A stretch of 43,444 nucleotides of DNA, from the NCBI GenBank assembly GCA_019233415.1, contig JAFAMK010000023.1:1-43444 (forward strand), in the 5' to 3' direction. This stretch comes from Vulcanimicrobiota bacterium. GTDB taxonomy: Bacteria > Vulcanimicrobiota > Vulcanimicrobiia > Vulcanimicrobiales > Vulcanimicrobiaceae. Every line of letters begins with the position of its first letter. Position 1 is the stretch's first letter. The position numbers were made by a program, and so were the translations under genes. This document shows positions 41,669-43,444 of the stretch, piece after piece. A model generated the notes under the pieces. The model was given only the letters and a program-made list of their open reading frames with translations. It did no database searches and was not told the DNA's origin.

Positions 41669-42672
41669 CCCGCCCCGTTGCTCCCGCCGCCGCGGCGCAA
41701 CCGGGCCAGGAACTCGCGCGCGAAGGTCATCGCGGAGGCTTTCGCGTCCTCGTAGACGTGCGCGGCGTCCTCGACGTTCATCTGGCGCCCGTGGCGATAG
41801 TAATATTGCACGCCCTCGCCGACGACGACCGTCCCGGCGTAGGCGATCGCGGCCTTGATGAAGACCCCGCCGACGGGGATGAATCCGGACAGCTCGCGCG
41901 CGAGCGCACGCCAGCCGAACCCGCCGCCGACGATCGGGAGCAGCTCCCACATCGCGGAGAGGTCGGGGTCGCGGCCGTAGGCGGCGCCGATGTTGAGCAT
42001 CAGCGTCATCTGGATGCCGGTGATCGCGAACATGTCGGCGCCCGAGGCGAACGCGCCGAGGACGATCCCGAGCACCGGGACGTGGTCGACGACGGCGCTC
42101 GCGCCGGCGACCTTGAGGGCATTGAGCGCGGCGTCGCGGGTCAGCTTCGCGGCGACCGTCTCGCGCAGCGCCGGCAGCCGGCGGCCGACCGCGATCTCGA
42201 TCCCGCGGCACGTGTCGATCAGGTGCGGGAAGAAGCGCCCGCGCAGCGTCTCGTGCGCGATCCGGTCGACGACGTACTCCTCGACGCCGCCGGGGCCCGG
42301 CGCCTGGCTGGGCCCGCTCGGCGCGGTGACGTCGCGGTCGGCGACCAGGACGAGGACCGGCAGCTTCAGCGCAGCGAGCCGTTCGAGCCCGAACGAGCCG
42401 CGGTCAGGCGGCCGCCCGACGCAGACGATGGCGCGGGCGTCGATCGTGTCGACGGTGCGCTGCACGTCGAGCGTCTCGACGGTGGCCGCGGCCTCGGGCG
42501 GGATCGTCCCGTCGTTGAAGCCTGCGAGAAGAACCACGCGCAGCTCGGCGACGAGCCCCGGGTCACCGCAGACGAAGAACTTGAACGGGCGGCGGGCTCC
42601 CGCGTGGACCGCTCCGACGTTGAGCGATCCGCGCAGGCGTTCGAAAGCGGCGACGGCGGACGAGGCGTTCAC
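41665..42672 (-). CDS. DUF697/YcjF-like protein with degenerate GTPase-like N-terminus
   Basis: A 335-residue protein; GTG at 42672 follows TAGGAG at good spacing. The N-terminal 130 residues have an alternating strand/helix pattern reminiscent of a small GTPase (FFVCGDPG; ALKLPVLVLVADRD resembling an NKxD strand) but no GxxxxGK[ST] P-loop. The C-terminal region (VPVLGIVLGAFASGADMFAITGIQMTLMLNIGAAYGRD, read across about residues 195-235, then FIPVGGVFIKAAIAYAGTVVVGE) is a hydrophobic, DUF697/YcjF-like membrane domain. DUF697 proteins often pair with dynamin-like or Era-like GTPases; this may be such a fusion that lost nucleotide binding. It is followed downstream by the convergent RDD gene. 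Confidence 0.68.
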   Translation of the reverse strand: MNASSAVAAFERLRGSLNVGAVHAGARRPFKFFVCGDPGLVAELRVVLLAGFNDGTIPPEAAATVETLDVQRTVDTIDARAIVCVGRPPDRGSFGLERLAALKLPVLVLVADRDVTAPSGPSQAPGPGGVEEYVVDRIAHETLRGRFFPHLIDTCRGIEIAVGRRLPALRETVAAKLTRDAALNALKVAGASAVVDHVPVLGIVLGAFASGADMFAITGIQMTLMLNIGAAYGRDPDLSAMWELLPIVGGGFGWRALARELSGFIPVGGVFIKAAIAYAGTVVVGEGVQYYYRHGRQMNVEDAAHVYEDAKASAMTFAREFLARLRRGGGSNGAG

Positions 42673-42704
42673 ATACTGCTCCTACCCCGTCCGGCCGAGG
42701 CTGG

Positions 42705-43444
42705 TTACGCCCGGCCGCGCGCCTCCTTGTCGGGATCGTCCGTGTAGTCGAGGTAGACGAGCCCGAGGAAGATCTCCAAGGCCTGCGCATACATGCCGCG
42801 CGCGTTGGCGAGGTCGACGATGCTCTTGTTGGTCGCCTTGGCTTCGGCCAGGACGGCCTGCGGCGCGGCGTTCGTGTCGGCGCCGACGATCACGGCCGCG
42901 GCGACCTGGCCCGGCGTGAGGTCCTCGTGCGCGAGGTCTTCGTATTCGACGCCCTTGGTGTGGAACCGCACGTCGAGCGCGTGCTGGAACGTCGCGTAGC
43001 GGTCCGGCGACTCCTGGAGCCCGAGCATGTCGATCCGCGTCTCGAGCTGGCGCGCACGGGCCATGTTGTACAGCTGCGAGGCCTGGGTCGCGCCGACCGC
43101 GGCCTTGTTCAGCGAGTCGACGGCCTTCGTCACCAGCGGTTCGAGCCGGTGGTAGTCGGCCAGCGCGATGTCGCCGCTTCCGTCGAGCTGCGTGTGGCGC
43201 AGTTCTTGCACGAATGAGTCGAGGTCGCCCAGGCCCACGTCGAGCATCGCGAGCGACGCGCGCGCCGCATCGACGCCGCGCACCATGTCGGCGTCGGCAG
43301 CACCGACCGAGGCGAACATGCGCGGGTAGGTCGGGTATGTCGCGAGCGCCTGCGGCGGCGCGTCGTCGAGCTTGAGCGGCGCGGCCAGCTCGGTGAGGAT
43401 GTCGGCGTTTTCCTTGAGCAGCCCGCCCTCTTTGTTGCGCTCGA
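42705..43444 (-). CDS. Unknown helical protein, 5' end outside window
   Basis: The minus-strand frame stays open to the window edge (reading ...ERNKEGGLLKENADIL... before the internal ATG at 43319), so about 246 C-terminal residues are visible and the gene starts beyond 43444. The visible part is alpha-helical with moderate charge: DMVRGVDAARASLAML, LVTKAVDSLNKAA, ARQLETRIDMLGLQ, ending in YLDYTDDPDKEARGRA. No membrane segment, Cys cluster or catalytic motif was recognised and I assign no family. It is upstream of and co-directional with the DUF697-like gene, separated by 32 nt, so the two are probably co-transcribed. Confidence 0.65.
   Translation of the reverse strand, partial: ERNKEGGLLKENADILTELAAPLKLDDAPPQALATYPTYPRMFASVGAADADMVRGVDAARASLAMLDVGLGDLDSFVQELRHTQLDGSGDIALADYHRLEPLVTKAVDSLNKAAVGATQASQLYNMARARQLETRIDMLGLQESPDRYATFQHALDVRFHTKGVEYEDLAHEDLTPGQVAAAVIVGADTNAAPQAVLAEAKATNKSIVDLANARGMYAQALEIFLGLVYLDYTDDPDKEARGRA

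Overview
This is a high-G+C, almost gap-free bacterial chromosome segment from a Gram-negative-type (diderm) organism that makes lipid A. Long overlapping operons, many GTG starts and high G+C hide a large number of spurious antisense ORFs. The best lineage guess is Candidatus Eremiobacterota (WPS-2) or a neighbouring phylum: an SLH-domain outer-membrane porin of the cyanobacterial/Deinococcus kind sits next to a complete-looking early lipid A operon, and one gene block has the layout of an actinobacterial locus. This is inference from gene content, not from a marker-gene tree.

Region 1 (1-588) is the 3' end of gyrB, closed by a perfect 9-bp hairpin.

Region 2 (727-22035) is a roughly 21-kb plus-strand envelope-biogenesis run in which most genes overlap by about 4 nt. 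The order is tamB, bamA, three OmpH/Skp-like chaperone genes, lpxD, lpxC, fabZ, lpxA, lpxB, a calcineurin-type phosphoesterase, an LpxB-like glycosyltransferase, an O-antigen-ligase-like protein, lptC, lptB, a single lptF/G-type permease, a DUF3084 protein and a YqgF/RuvC-like nuclease. It combines beta-barrel insertion (BamA/TamB/Skp), lipid A synthesis (Lpx) and LPS export (Lpt). The spacers before tamB and bamA both carry GGGAAC-N17-CGT, which looks like a shared ECF-sigma promoter. The phosphoesterase has an LpxH-like GNR motif on a 5'-nucleotidase-like scaffold and is a candidate for the otherwise missing UDP-2,3-diacylglucosamine hydrolase.

Region 3 (22240-26927) holds the SLH porin with its own leader and terminators, then a TPR protein and a GT4 glycosyltransferase. 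Region 4 (26954-31598, minus strand) has a low-G+C orphan lipoprotein, a secreted protein with a pilus/secretin-type N-terminal domain, and recQ with an unusual PcrA/UvrD-like C-terminal domain. Region 5 (31813-34370) is the classic dnaX-ebfC-recR replication/repair operon. recR has no ATG, GTG or TTG at its true N-terminus and follows the in-frame TAG of ebfC.

Region 6 (34374-43444) has a MOSC-domain gene, then a membrane/AAA+ module: membrane protein, DUF4129, DUF4350, MoxR ATPase, DUF58, a convergent SpoIIM-like protein and an RDD protein. The order resembles the Rv3691-Rv3695 block of Mycobacterium tuberculosis. A DUF697/YcjF-like protein and a truncated unknown gene end the window. I saw no tRNA, rRNA, CRISPR array, insertion sequence or prophage.
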